Positions 32,533 through 41,755 of a stretch of 64,000 nucleotides of DNA are shown piece by piece. The notes under the pieces were generated by a model. That model was not told the origin of the DNA. It searched no databases and was given only the letters and a program-made list of their open reading frames with translations. The DNA is from Polynucleobacter sp. AP-Kolm-20A-A1 (GTDB lineage Bacteria; Pseudomonadota; Gammaproteobacteria; Burkholderiales; Burkholderiaceae). Numbering within the stretch: the first letter of the stretch is position 1; each line of letters starts with the position of its first letter. The stretch covers positions 1,302,001 through 1,366,000 of the forward strand of contig NZ_CP061315.1 in the NCBI RefSeq assembly GCF_018688315.1. Reading direction: 5' to 3'. A program made the translations under genes and the position numbers.

Positions 32533-32565
32533 TTAAAAAATAGGACCCCCTACTGGAGGTCCTAT
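32533..32565 (-). terminator. Terminator between tctC and tctB
   Basis: On the minus strand ATAGGACC pairs with GGTCCTAT, inner bases extend the stem, and six T follow. It likely lets only part of the transcripts pass from tctC into tctB-tctA. Confidence 0.85.
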
Positions 32566-32580
32566 CTTGTTCTACCAAAA

Positions 32581-33585
32581 TTACTTAGCTAAAAATCCAG
32601 CTTCAGACATTAGCTGCTTGTGTAAAGCTTCATTCAATGTGAGCCAGTTTCTAAATTCTTTACCGGTCATAAATGTTTGATTGAATGCACCATCAGCCAT
32701 GAACTTCTTCCACTCTGGTGTAGCGCGAACTTTCTTGAACAAGTCGACGTAGAAATCAACTTGCTCTTGAGTTACACCAGGGGCCATAAAGATGCCGCGC
32801 AACATGACATAGTCAGTTGGAACGCCTGCTTCTTTACAAGTTGGAACGTCGTACCATGATTGAGTATCAGTAACCTTCTCTTTGTATGGCATACGTGTGT
32901 CATCAAATACGCACAGTGCACGCAACTTACCGGCACGCCATTGAGCCACCGCTTCAATTGGATTGTTCACTGATGAATCAACGTGGTTACCAACGAGCTG
33001 AACGGCAACGTCGCCTCCTCCTTTAAATGGGATATAGGTGAACTTAGCACCTGTTGCTTTTTCAATCGCTACGGTAATGATTTGGTCTTCGGACTTAGAG
33101 CCTGTTCCGCCCATCTTGAATTTGCCTGGACCTGCGGCTTTAGCAGCGTCAATATATTCTTTAGCAGTCTTGTATGGCTTATCTGCGTTATCCCACAAAA
33201 CAAATTGGTCAAGCGCCAACATTGCCACTGGAGTGATGTCTTGCCAGTTAAATGGCACGCCAGTTGCTAATGGAGTGGTAAACAAATTAGAAAGAGTAAT
33301 AACGATCTTATTTGGATCACCTTTAGCTTCTTTCATTGCCAAGAAACCTTCAGCACCAGCGCCCGCTCCCTTGTTTACAGGAATGATGGCTTGTTTCATT
33401 AAATTGTTTTTAGTGATAATCCCTTGGATCATGCGAGCCATTTGGTCAGCGCCGCCGCCAGGACCAGCCGGAATAATGAACTCAACAGGTTTGTTAGGCT
33501 CCCATGCAGCAAATGCAGGTGATACACCAACAACACCGAGGGCAAGTGCGGTGGAAATCAACGCCCCTTTTAACTTCATCTTCAT
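32581..33585 (-). CDS. tctC: Tripartite tricarboxylate transporter binding protein TctC
   Basis: The 334 residues start with a signal peptide (MKMKLKGALISTALALGV...AFA) and have the Bug/TctC family features: WEPNKPVEFIIPAGPGGGADQMAR, IPVNKGAGAGAEG and PFKGGGDVAVQLVGNHVD. The ATG at 33585 is preceded by GGAGA nine bases upstream; a TTG five codons earlier is ignored. The ligand is unknown. As first gene with its own terminator it is probably the most abundant product of the operon. Confidence 0.95.
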   Translation of the reverse strand: MKMKLKGALISTALALGVVGVSPAFAAWEPNKPVEFIIPAGPGGGADQMARMIQGIITKNNLMKQAIIPVNKGAGAGAEGFLAMKEAKGDPNKIVITLSNLFTTPLATGVPFNWQDITPVAMLALDQFVLWDNADKPYKTAKEYIDAAKAAGPGKFKMGGTGSKSEDQIITVAIEKATGAKFTYIPFKGGGDVAVQLVGNHVDSSVNNPIEAVAQWRAGKLRALCVFDDTRMPYKEKVTDTQSWYDVPTCKEAGVPTDYVMLRGIFMAPGVTQEQVDFYVDLFKKVRATPEWKKFMADGAFNQTFMTGKEFRNWLTLNEALHKQLMSEAGFLAK

Positions 33586-33875
33586 AAAGTATGTCTCCAA
33601 AATGGTTTACCAATTTAAATTTGGCTTATCTAATGTGAGAGTGATTTTTAAACAAGATGCGCAAGCAGAACTTGACTGCCATCAATAATTTCAAAATCGA
33701 TTCACAAGCGCTTCTACAACCTAGTAGAAACCCCGATAAATAAAGCCAAAGATCGTCATTAGTGTACTTACATCCACGATTAAAAACCGCATTTTTTGCA
33801 CGAAAAATGCACATTTCAAAAATCAGTTTTTGGAAGAAATGTGATTTAAGGGTTTTCCCTAAATACGACTTGAAT
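33586..33875. other. Intergenic region between tctC and the DUF1854 gene
   Basis: About 290 bases with no gene that I support. It holds the promoter of tctC. Two hairpins are visible: GCATTTTT/AAAAATGC (33789-33810) and an ATTTAAGGG/CCCTAAAT type stem (33844-33864) just after the DUF1854 stop; either may end that transcript, but T-runs are poor. Confidence 0.5.
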
Positions 33876-34355
33876 CTAGCGGAAACGATCTAGAAGTTTT
33901 TTGCTGAGCTTATCAAGCGCAGTGGAGTCTTTGATGAGAAATTGCAGTCCGTTGGAGTCCGCAATTAACAAAGTGTTGCCTGCAATCCGGCGAATATCCT
34001 CTTCGCCCTTAAGACGAATGCGTGTTGGCCCACGATCCGTTTCAATGTCCCAGATACTTGGAGTGGCAAATGTTGAAACCTTAGTAATTTTTTCAATTAC
34101 CGGCATAAATTCACGCTTAGCCAAATCCTCTTCGATTAAACCAAGCTCTGATTTAGGAATGGCTTCGATATCTGCATACCAGCAGAGCTCTTTGCCAGAT
34201 TGATCCATGATGGCAATGCCTGCTCCTGCAGCTGTAATCGGAAATGCTCGTACCGGATGTACACCAATATGACGATTACCTTTGGCATCAATGAATACCA
34301 GACGACCCAGCGCATCCCGCTCTAGCTGTTGAGTGGATTGATTGATTTGCGTCAT
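33876..34355 (-). CDS. DUF1854 protein associated with the cyanophycin ABC exporter
   Basis: The 159 residues match DUF1854: LERDALGRLVFIDAKGNRHIGVHPVRAFPIT, then WYADIEAIP, a helical middle and IWDIETDRGPTRIRLKGEEDIRRI. There is no signal or membrane segment, so it is cytoplasmic. Its ATG overlaps the end of the ABC gene by four bases (ATGA type), so the two are made together. I recall public annotation calling this family cyanophycin-metabolism associated, based on gene neighbourhood. No biochemical role is known to me. Confidence 0.85.
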   Translation of the reverse strand: MTQINQSTQQLERDALGRLVFIDAKGNRHIGVHPVRAFPITAAGAGIAIMDQSGKELCWYADIEAIPKSELGLIEEDLAKREFMPVIEKITKVSTFATPSIWDIETDRGPTRIRLKGEEDIRRIAGNTLLIADSNGLQFLIKDSTALDKLSKKLLDRFR

Positions 34356-36694
34356 ACCCCTCCCCCAATTTCTTTGGCAATGACTTGCAGCTTTTCTTCT
34401 TGCTTATCTTTTTCTTCTTCCAAGCTTTCGCCAATTGCGCCGCCCTCAACCAATTCTGCGGCATGGCGTAACTGCGCTTGATACAAGGTGTAGTAAGCAC
34501 CCTGCACCTCCATCAGTTGGTCGTGTGAACCGATCTCAACAATCTCGCCCTTGTCTAAAACCACCAAGCGATCTGCTTTTCTTAAAGTGGAGAGGCGATG
34601 GGCGATTGCAATCGTTGTGCGGCCCTTAACCAAGTTATCTAGTGCGCGTTGAATTTCTTTTTCAGTGGTAGTGTCAACAGATGAGGTGGCTTCGTCCAAA
34701 ATCAAGATACTTGGATTAATCAAGAGCGCACGCGCAATCGATATGCGTTGGCGCTCACCACCAGATAAAGACTGACCTCGCTCACCCACTAATGAGTCGT
34801 AACCCAAAGGTAAGCGCAAAATAAACTCATGGGCATGTGCTGCACGCGCAGCCTCGATAATTTCGTCGCGCGTTGCGTCAGGCTTACCGTATGCAATGTT
34901 CTCAGCAATCGTGCCAAAGAATAAGAACGGCTCTTGCAATACCAAGCCAATACGTTTGCGATAGTCAGCAATGCCAATGCTACGAATGTCGCGCCCATCC
35001 AATAAAACCGAGCCTGAACTCACGTCATAGAAGCGACAAATCAAATTGACCAGCGTGCTCTTACCTGAGCCACTATGCCCTACCAAACCAATCATTTCAC
35101 CTGGAGCGATATCTAGATCGATACCTTTAGATACAGCACGATTACCATAGCGGAAACCTACACCACGTAAAGTGATGCGCCCTTTAACCTCACCCAACGG
35201 CGCCGGATTGATTGGCTCCGGAACGCTTGATACGTGATCCAAAATATCAAAAATACGTTTTGCCCCAGCTGCCGCTTTTTGCGTATGCGACACGATTCGG
35301 CTCATCGAATCTAGACGAATATAAAAACGTCCGATGTAGGCAAGGAAGGCAATCAAAACACCAACAGTTACTTTTTGGTGAGCTACCTGCCAAATACCAA
35401 AACCCCACACTACCAATAAGCCTGTCTCGGTCAAGAGCGTCACAGTTGGTGAGAACAATCCCCACACACGATTGACGCGATCATTAATTTGTAAATTGTG
35501 TTTATTGGAGTCAACGAAACGTTTCAACTCGCGATCTTCTTGAGCAAATGCTTTAACCACCCGAATACCAGGAATCGTATCGGCCAAGATGTTGGTGACT
35601 TCAGACCAAATGCGATCGATCTTTTCAAAACCAAAACGCAAGCGATCGCGCACTACATGAATCATCCAAACAATGAATGGCAATGGTGCCAATGTCACTA
35701 GCGCGAGCAAGGGATCGATAGATACCAAGATTACTGCAGTCATGGTGATCATCAAGACATCGGTTGCAAAATCAAGAGCGTACAAAGAGAGGAAAACGCA
35801 GATGCGATCGGTCTCTGCGCCAATACGGGCAATCAAGTCACCAGTACGCTTGCCGCCAAAGTATTCCAATGAGAGCTTGAGCAAATGCTCAAAGGTTGTA
35901 TTGCGAAGGTCTGCACCAATACGCTCGCTCACCAAAGCAAGTAGGTATGTTTTCCACCAACCCAAACCCCAGGCAACAATGGCAGCACCGAACAGAGCTA
36001 AGAGATACATGCTGGCCAAATGGAAATCAATTGGATTGCCACGTTCATATGGAATCAGCACGTGATCCATCAAGGGCATCGTGAGATACGGCGGTATCAA
36101 AGTGGCGCCAGTGGACAACAAGGTCAACACAAAACCTAAGAGCAATTGTTTTTTATATGGTCTTGCAAAACGCCAGAGCTTAAATAAAGTCCAAGTCGAT
36201 GGCGGGGCATCATCCTCTGGATCACATGTTGGGCAAGCATCAGAATTGGCAGGCTTTGGGCTTAAGCAAACGGGGCAAACCTGTTTGTCGTATTCACTCA
36301 CCTCGCCTTGGCTAATTTCTTCACCACGAGTTAACTGCCTGAAGCTGGACTGTAAGCGTAAAACTTGGGGGTTGACCGCCAGGGTGAAATTCCAGGATCT
36401 GAGCAAACGATCGCTGGATTCCAGGCTTAATGTTCCGACCCCAGCATGGTCACCATGAATCAGGTGCTCTCCTTTGCCCAGGGGCCAGGACTCAAAACGC
36501 TTGCCATCCGTCCAAAACAGCTCTTGATCGTTGAGTGCCAAGAGGCTCTTTTCAAAGCGTAAATTGGCGTCTAAATCAAGCTCAACCCAGGCCAGAAGAG
36601 GCTTAGAGCCCTGAACTGGGGAGTTTTCACCATCCAAAATGGGCTGCCAATCGCTTGGCAGCGCCGGGGCAAAAGGTAGGATTTCTGGATTCAT
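34352..36694 (-). CDS. Cyanophycin-associated ABC exporter with N-terminal zinc ribbon
   Basis: The 780 residues form a half-transporter fused to an unusual N-terminus. Residues 1-130 are a soluble beta-rich domain; residues 140-157 form a zinc ribbon (CPVC, ten residues, CPTC); about 180-480 is a six-helix exporter membrane domain; about 510-745 is the ATPase with Walker A GHSGSGKST, signature LSGGERQRISIARALL, Walker B ILILDEATSSVD and H-loop AHRLST; a charged Glu/Lys tail follows. It resembles lipid A/multidrug type exporters and would work as a homodimer. It is divergent from the two cyanophycin synthetases and cotranscribed with the DUF1854 gene. Substrate unknown. Confidence 0.9.
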   Translation of the reverse strand: MNPEILPFAPALPSDWQPILDGENSPVQGSKPLLAWVELDLDANLRFEKSLLALNDQELFWTDGKRFESWPLGKGEHLIHGDHAGVGTLSLESSDRLLRSWNFTLAVNPQVLRLQSSFRQLTRGEEISQGEVSEYDKQVCPVCLSPKPANSDACPTCDPEDDAPPSTWTLFKLWRFARPYKKQLLLGFVLTLLSTGATLIPPYLTMPLMDHVLIPYERGNPIDFHLASMYLLALFGAAIVAWGLGWWKTYLLALVSERIGADLRNTTFEHLLKLSLEYFGGKRTGDLIARIGAETDRICVFLSLYALDFATDVLMITMTAVILVSIDPLLALVTLAPLPFIVWMIHVVRDRLRFGFEKIDRIWSEVTNILADTIPGIRVVKAFAQEDRELKRFVDSNKHNLQINDRVNRVWGLFSPTVTLLTETGLLVVWGFGIWQVAHQKVTVGVLIAFLAYIGRFYIRLDSMSRIVSHTQKAAAGAKRIFDILDHVSSVPEPINPAPLGEVKGRITLRGVGFRYGNRAVSKGIDLDIAPGEMIGLVGHSGSGKSTLVNLICRFYDVSSGSVLLDGRDIRSIGIADYRKRIGLVLQEPFLFFGTIAENIAYGKPDATRDEIIEAARAAHAHEFILRLPLGYDSLVGERGQSLSGGERQRISIARALLINPSILILDEATSSVDTTTEKEIQRALDNLVKGRTTIAIAHRLSTLRKADRLVVLDKGEIVEIGSHDQLMEVQGAYYTLYQAQLRHAAELVEGGAIGESLEEEKDKQEEKLQVIAKEIGGGV

Positions 36695-36893
36695 TGACCT
36701 TAAAAGTATAGTGGAGCCAGATTTTTTAGATTTATTGCTCCTGTCAACTTTAGGGGGCAGAAAGCCGTTAAATTATCGAAGTAGGCCTTTTTATGTATTT
36801 TTGCTAATTTTGTGAGTTTTAATAACAACTAGAAACAGAGAGACTGTCTGACGCGTCACCGCCAAATACATCCAAATTGGCCCTGACCCTCGC

Positions 36894-36899
36894 AATACT
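36894..36899 (+). promoter_or_regulatory. Weak -10 candidate for leaderless cphA'
   Basis: AATACT ends six bases before the ATG of the first cyanophycin synthetase, which has no ribosome site. Only four of six bases match the consensus. Confidence 0.3.
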
Positions 36900-36905
36900 G
36901 CACAC

Positions 36906-39098
36906 ATGCCCCAATTACTAGATAAATCCATCGAGATCCTGAGCGTTAAGCATCTCCGTGGCCCCAACATGTGGACTTACCATCCCGTAATTGAGGTTTG
37001 GATTGATATTGGCGATCTTGAGGACTACCCCTCAAACCTGATTCCCGGCTTTTATGACCGTTTGGTCAAAGCGCTCCCTAGTTTGGTTGAGCATCGTTGT
37101 AGTTACGGAGAAACCGGCGGCTTTCTCAAGCGAGTAGAAGAAGGCACCTGGCCTGCTCACATCATGGAGCACCTTACTCTCGAATTGCAAAATTTAGCCG
37201 GCATTCCTGGCGGTTTTGGTAAAGCGCGAGATGGCGATCGTCGTGGCGTTTACAAAGTCATGGTTAGCGCTATCAACGAAGAGGTCACCTTAACTGCCCT
37301 TAAATTTGCTCGCGATCTTTACCTGGCATTAGCGCAAGACAATAAAGACTGTGTTGCTGAAGTTCAAAATATTATTGAGAGCCTGCGCGATATTGGTGAT
37401 GACCTTTTACTGGGCCCTAGTACCGCATGCATTGTTAACGCTGCTGAAGAGCGTGGCATCCCCTCTATTCGTTTGTCTGAAGGCAACTTGGTTCAATTGG
37501 GTTACGGCGCTAAACAACGTCGCATTTGGACTGCTGAGACCGATCAAACCAGTGCAATTGCTGAAACCATTTCTCGCGATAAAGATTTAACCAAAAGCTT
37601 GCTTCGCAGCGCTGGTGTCCCCACCCCAGAGGGTAGAACGGTTACCAGCCCTGATGATGCCTGGGAAGCAGCGCAAGATATCGGCTTACCGGTAGTTGTA
37701 AAACCGATTGATGGCAACCATGGTCGTGGCGTCTTCATCAATCTTTATACACAACAAGAAATTGAAGCTGCTTATGCAGTAGCAATCGACGAAGGTAGCG
37801 AAGTCCTGGTTGAGCGCCATATTGTTGGGGACGAGCACCGCTTACTTGTAGTGGGAAATAAAGTGGTTGCTGCAGCCAAAGGTGAAACAGTTTGGGTCAC
37901 TGGCGATGGTAAACACTCTGTTTATGAACTCATTCAGATTCAGATTAATTCTGATCCACGTCGTGGCACTGCTGAAGAGCACCCACTCAATCCGGTTCGC
38001 ATTGACTCAGCTGTTGAGCTTGAACTTGCACGTCAAAAATTGACTGGCGAAAGCATTCCTGCGGCAGATCACAAAGTACTCATACAAAGTAACGGCAACG
38101 TAGCGTTTGATGTAACCGATTTAATTCATCCAGATGTCGCTAGCCAAGTAGCTTTAGCTGCACGTGTTGTCGGCCTAGAAATTGCTGGGGTAGATTTGGT
38201 TGCCCAAGACATTAGCAAGCCTCTTGCCGATCAAAATGCAGCCATTGTTGAAGTGAATGCCGGTCCAGGCCTATTGATGCACTTAAAGCCAGCAAGCGGC
38301 AAACCACAGCCCGTTGGAAAAGAAATTGCCAATCACCTCTTCCCTCCTGGTGCTGACTTCCGCATTCCAGTAGTAGGTGTTTGTGGCGAACGCGGCAAGA
38401 CACCTGTTGCTGAAATGATTGCGCACTTCCTGCGCCTAACGAATGTCTACGTTGGGCTCTCATGCAGCAAGGGTTTATTTTTCGGTAACCGCGCCATCCC
38501 AAACACCAATGCATCTAATTGGGAAAATGCTCGTCGCACTCTACTGAATCGCGCCGTTGAAGCTGTGGTGATTGAGAACAATCACTTATCGATGTTGATT
38601 GAAGGTCTTGCTTATGATCGCTGCCAAGTGGGCGTCGTACTCAATGTTGATCCAAAGGCAAACTTCCCTCAATACGCGATTTATGATGATGAGCAAGTAT
38701 TTAGCATTGTGCGCACACAAATCGATGTTGTATTGCCAACTGGTGTTGGCGTACTAAATGCAGATGACCCTATGTGCGTCGAGATGGCTGAACTTTGTGA
38801 CGGCGAAGTGATCTTCTTTAGCGAAGATCCAGATTCTGAAATAGTTAAAAACCATTTATCTAATGGTGGTCGTGTAGTGATGGTTGGTAAACAACAAATC
38901 ACTCTGAAGTCTGGCAAGCTAGATCAAAAATCTATTCCAGTGCCACGCCACTCCGAGTCAGACAGCGCCTCACCATGGAAGGCCAGAAACCTAGGCGCAG
39001 CCATTGCCGCAGCCTGGGCTTTGGAAATCCCATTCAACGTTATTGAAGCTGGTGCAGAAACGTTTGTTCCTGATGCCACAACTGCTACAGGGGCTTAA
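36906..39098 (+). CDS. cphA': Cyanophycin synthetase-like protein with reduced ligase half (CphA')
   Basis: Cyanophycin is a nitrogen-storage polymer of aspartate with arginine side chains. The 730 residues have the CphA N-terminal domain, an intact ATP-grasp domain (VVVKPIDGNHGRGV near 263-276, ending VEVNAGPGLLMHLKPASG at 449-465), then a Mur-ligase-like domain that is altered: the P-loop reads GVCGERGKT (491-499) instead of GTNGKTT, the EGDHLG-type motif after the second beta strand is absent (LNVDPKANF), and the C-terminal ligase lobe is missing. It abuts cphA. It probably keeps the aspartate-adding site but may not add arginine; it could support or partner the full-length enzyme. Confidence 0.88.
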   Translation: MPQLLDKSIEILSVKHLRGPNMWTYHPVIEVWIDIGDLEDYPSNLIPGFYDRLVKALPSLVEHRCSYGETGGFLKRVEEGTWPAHIMEHLTLELQNLAGIPGGFGKARDGDRRGVYKVMVSAINEEVTLTALKFARDLYLALAQDNKDCVAEVQNIIESLRDIGDDLLLGPSTACIVNAAEERGIPSIRLSEGNLVQLGYGAKQRRIWTAETDQTSAIAETISRDKDLTKSLLRSAGVPTPEGRTVTSPDDAWEAAQDIGLPVVVKPIDGNHGRGVFINLYTQQEIEAAYAVAIDEGSEVLVERHIVGDEHRLLVVGNKVVAAAKGETVWVTGDGKHSVYELIQIQINSDPRRGTAEEHPLNPVRIDSAVELELARQKLTGESIPAADHKVLIQSNGNVAFDVTDLIHPDVASQVALAARVVGLEIAGVDLVAQDISKPLADQNAAIVEVNAGPGLLMHLKPASGKPQPVGKEIANHLFPPGADFRIPVVGVCGERGKTPVAEMIAHFLRLTNVYVGLSCSKGLFFGNRAIPNTNASNWENARRTLLNRAVEAVVIENNHLSMLIEGLAYDRCQVGVVLNVDPKANFPQYAIYDDEQVFSIVRTQIDVVLPTGVGVLNADDPMCVEMAELCDGEVIFFSEDPDSEIVKNHLSNGGRVVMVGKQQITLKSGKLDQKSIPVPRHSESDSASPWKARNLGAAIAAAWALEIPFNVIEAGAETFVPDATTATGA

Positions 39099-41669
39099 TT
39101 GGAAATCACCCGTATTCGTATGTTGCGCGGCCCAAATTTATGGAGCCGTCATACCGCTTTAGAAGCAATTGTTTCTTGCGAAGAGTCCGAACGATCAATC
39201 GACTCTATTCCCCAATTTGAAACCAAGATTCGCGAACGCTTTCCACAACTCGGCAGCATGCGTCGTGGCGGTCACAATGAAATTCTTTCCCTTGCACATG
39301 CACTTGAGCATGCTGCTTTAGGTCTACAAGCACAAGCTGGTTGCCCAGTGACATTTAGCCGCACAGTTCAAACAATTGATACTGGCGTATATCAAGTAGT
39401 AGTTGAGTACATCGAAGAAGTTGTTGGTCGCATGGCTTTTGATTTTGGCTTTGCATTAATACAAGCAACGCTAAATGATGCCCCTTTTGATTTAGCAGCA
39501 GCTCTCGCAGAATTAGAAGCGCTCTACGAAGATGTGCGTCTTGGCCCAAGTACTGGCTCAATCGTCGATGCCGCCGTTCAGCGCAATATCCCTTATCGCC
39601 GCATGACTGAAGGCAGCATGGTGCAGTTTGGCTGGGGTAGTAAACAAAAGCGCATTCAGGCGGCAGAGACTAGTGACACTAGTGCGATCGCTGAAGCCAT
39701 TGCTCAAGATAAAGAGTTAACCAAAAATTTACTGGCTGCTGCTGGCGTATCCGTACCTATCGGCGAAGTGGTAACGACAGCCGATGATGCGTGGCGTGCT
39801 GCGCAAAAAATTGGCGGCCCTATTGTGCTTAAGCCTAAAGATGGCAATCAAGGCAAAGGCGTTGTAGCCAATATTCAAACTGAAGAAGAAGTACGTGCTG
39901 GCTTTGTCGTGACCCAAGCCTTTGGACGTGAAACCATTGTTGAGCGTTACCTTCCAGGCGCTGACTACCGCTTGCTCGTTGTTGGCAATCGCCTGTCTGC
40001 AGCAGCTCGTCGTGAACCTGCTCAAGTTGTTGGCGATGGTACTCATACCGTTGCAGAGCTCGTTGAAATGGAAAATAAAAATCCATTGCGCGGCGATGGC
40101 CATGCCACCGCTTTAACCAAGATTCGCTTTGATGACATTGCACTCGCACACTTAGCAAGCAATGGCCTTTCACCTCAGCACGTTCCCAAAACAGGTGAAC
40201 GCGTTCTTTTACGCAATAACGCCAACCTTAGTACTGGCGGCACTGCAACTGACGTTACTGATGATGTACACCCTGATGTGGCAGCAAGCGCTGTAGCTGC
40301 CGCACAAATGATTGGCCTTGATATTGCTGGCGTAGACATCCTTTGTGAATCCATCTACAAACCATTAGAACAACAAGGTGGCGGCATTGTTGAAGTGAAT
40401 GCAGCGCCTGGTTTGCGTATGCACTTAAAGCCGTCCTACGGCAAAGGTCGCCCTGTAGGCGAAGACATCATCAATATGATGTTCCCGCTTGGCGAAGATG
40501 GTCGTATTCCAGTGGTTGCCGTTACAGGCACCAATGGTAAGACAACTACTGTGCGCCTCATCTCACACCTGCTAAATGAAACTGGCCTACGCGTCGGTAT
40601 GACTGGCACTGATGGTGTATATATCAATCATCGCCTCATCGATACCGGTGATTGCAGTGGTCCTAAGAGTGCCCGCAATGTGCTCATGCACCCTGACGTA
40701 GATGCGGCCGTTCTTGAAACTGCGCGCGGAGGATTACTGCGTGAAGGCCTAGGATTTGATCGTTGCGAGGTAGCTGTTGTTACCAATATTGGTGAAGGCG
40801 ACCATCTTGGTCTGAACTACATCACTAGCGTAGAAGATTTAGCCATCCTTAAACGTGTCATTGTGCAAAACGTAGCGCCTACTGGTGCTGCCGTTCTCAA
40901 TGCGGCAGACCCTATGGTCGCAAAGATGGGTGACAAATGTTCTGGCCGCGTGATTTTCTTTGCCCAAAATCAACACCATCCAGTTATTACTGCGCATCGG
41001 GCTAAAAATAAGAAAGTTATCTTCTTTGATGGAACTTATATCGTTGCGTCCAAAGGCTCTCGTGTGATGTATCGCTTCCCTGTAATCGAAATCCCACTTA
41101 CGCAAAATGGCGTTCTCGGCTTCCAGGTAGAAAATGCGATGGCCGCTATTGGGGCGGCTTGGGCGCTAGGCTTAGATGCAGAAAAGATTGCACGTGGCCT
41201 TCACAGTTTTGAGAGTGATCCCAATTCAGTACCAGGTCGTTTTAACCAATTTCAGCACAATGGTGCTACGGTAATTGCTGACTACGGCCACAATCCTGAT
41301 GCCATGCGCGCTCTTACCAGCGCTGTCGAGGCAATGAAACCGAAGCAGAGCCATGTTGTCATTAGCGGTGCAGGCGACCGTCGCGATGAAGATATCCGTG
41401 ATCTAACTCGCATTTTGGGCAACTCTTTTGACAATGTCATTCTCTATCAAGACGCCTGCCAACGCGGCCGTGAAGATGGAGAAGTATTAAAGCTTTTGCA
41501 AGAAGGTTTGGTTGGTGCAACTAAAGCAAAGCAGGTCCAAGAAATTCATGGGGAGTTTAAAGCAATTGATACCGCCTTGAATGGTCTTGCTGCAGGTGAC
41601 ATTTGCCTCATCCTGATTGACCAAGTAGAAGAATCACTTGCCTACCTCAAAGAAAAGGTAAAGCCTTAA
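39099..41669 (+). CDS. cphA: Cyanophycin synthetase, full length
   Basis: CphA adds aspartate to the backbone and arginine to each side chain with ATP. The 856 residues contain the N-terminal domain, ATP-grasp domain (IVLKPKDGNQGKGV 242-255, VEVNAAPGLRMHLKPSYG 431-448) and a complete Mur-ligase domain (VTGTNGKTTT 475-484, LETARGGLLREG, TNIGEGDHLG, ADYGHNPDAMRA in the C-lobe). Length fits the 850-900 residue family. It starts with TTG immediately after the cphA' stop codon, with AGGGG just before, so it is coupled to cphA'. No cyanophycinase gene is in the window. Confidence 0.96.
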   Translation: MEITRIRMLRGPNLWSRHTALEAIVSCEESERSIDSIPQFETKIRERFPQLGSMRRGGHNEILSLAHALEHAALGLQAQAGCPVTFSRTVQTIDTGVYQVVVEYIEEVVGRMAFDFGFALIQATLNDAPFDLAAALAELEALYEDVRLGPSTGSIVDAAVQRNIPYRRMTEGSMVQFGWGSKQKRIQAAETSDTSAIAEAIAQDKELTKNLLAAAGVSVPIGEVVTTADDAWRAAQKIGGPIVLKPKDGNQGKGVVANIQTEEEVRAGFVVTQAFGRETIVERYLPGADYRLLVVGNRLSAAARREPAQVVGDGTHTVAELVEMENKNPLRGDGHATALTKIRFDDIALAHLASNGLSPQHVPKTGERVLLRNNANLSTGGTATDVTDDVHPDVAASAVAAAQMIGLDIAGVDILCESIYKPLEQQGGGIVEVNAAPGLRMHLKPSYGKGRPVGEDIINMMFPLGEDGRIPVVAVTGTNGKTTTVRLISHLLNETGLRVGMTGTDGVYINHRLIDTGDCSGPKSARNVLMHPDVDAAVLETARGGLLREGLGFDRCEVAVVTNIGEGDHLGLNYITSVEDLAILKRVIVQNVAPTGAAVLNAADPMVAKMGDKCSGRVIFFAQNQHHPVITAHRAKNKKVIFFDGTYIVASKGSRVMYRFPVIEIPLTQNGVLGFQVENAMAAIGAAWALGLDAEKIARGLHSFESDPNSVPGRFNQFQHNGATVIADYGHNPDAMRALTSAVEAMKPKQSHVVISGAGDRRDEDIRDLTRILGNSFDNVILYQDACQRGREDGEVLKLLQEGLVGATKAKQVQEIHGEFKAIDTALNGLAAGDICLILIDQVEESLAYLKEKVKP

Positions 41670-41701
41670 GATTTTCCCATCTTGAGTTCTGAGTAGTAAT
41701 T

Positions 41702-41730
41702 AAAAAGCCCAATCAATGATTGGGCTTTTT
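41702..41730. terminator. Bidirectional terminator between cphA and fbp
   Basis: Perfect 14-base arms (AAAAAGCCCAATCA and its complement) around one central base, with A and T runs on both sides. It serves both convergent genes. Confidence 0.95.
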
Positions 41731-41755
41731 GTTGCTTGCTGCCGGAACGATCGTC

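Noticed and set aside
33789..33810. GCATTTTT/AAAAATGC inverted repeat as a terminator or riboswitch
   Set aside because: The stem is A/T rich, lacks a good T-run and lies far from the gene end; kept only as a note in the intergenic entry.
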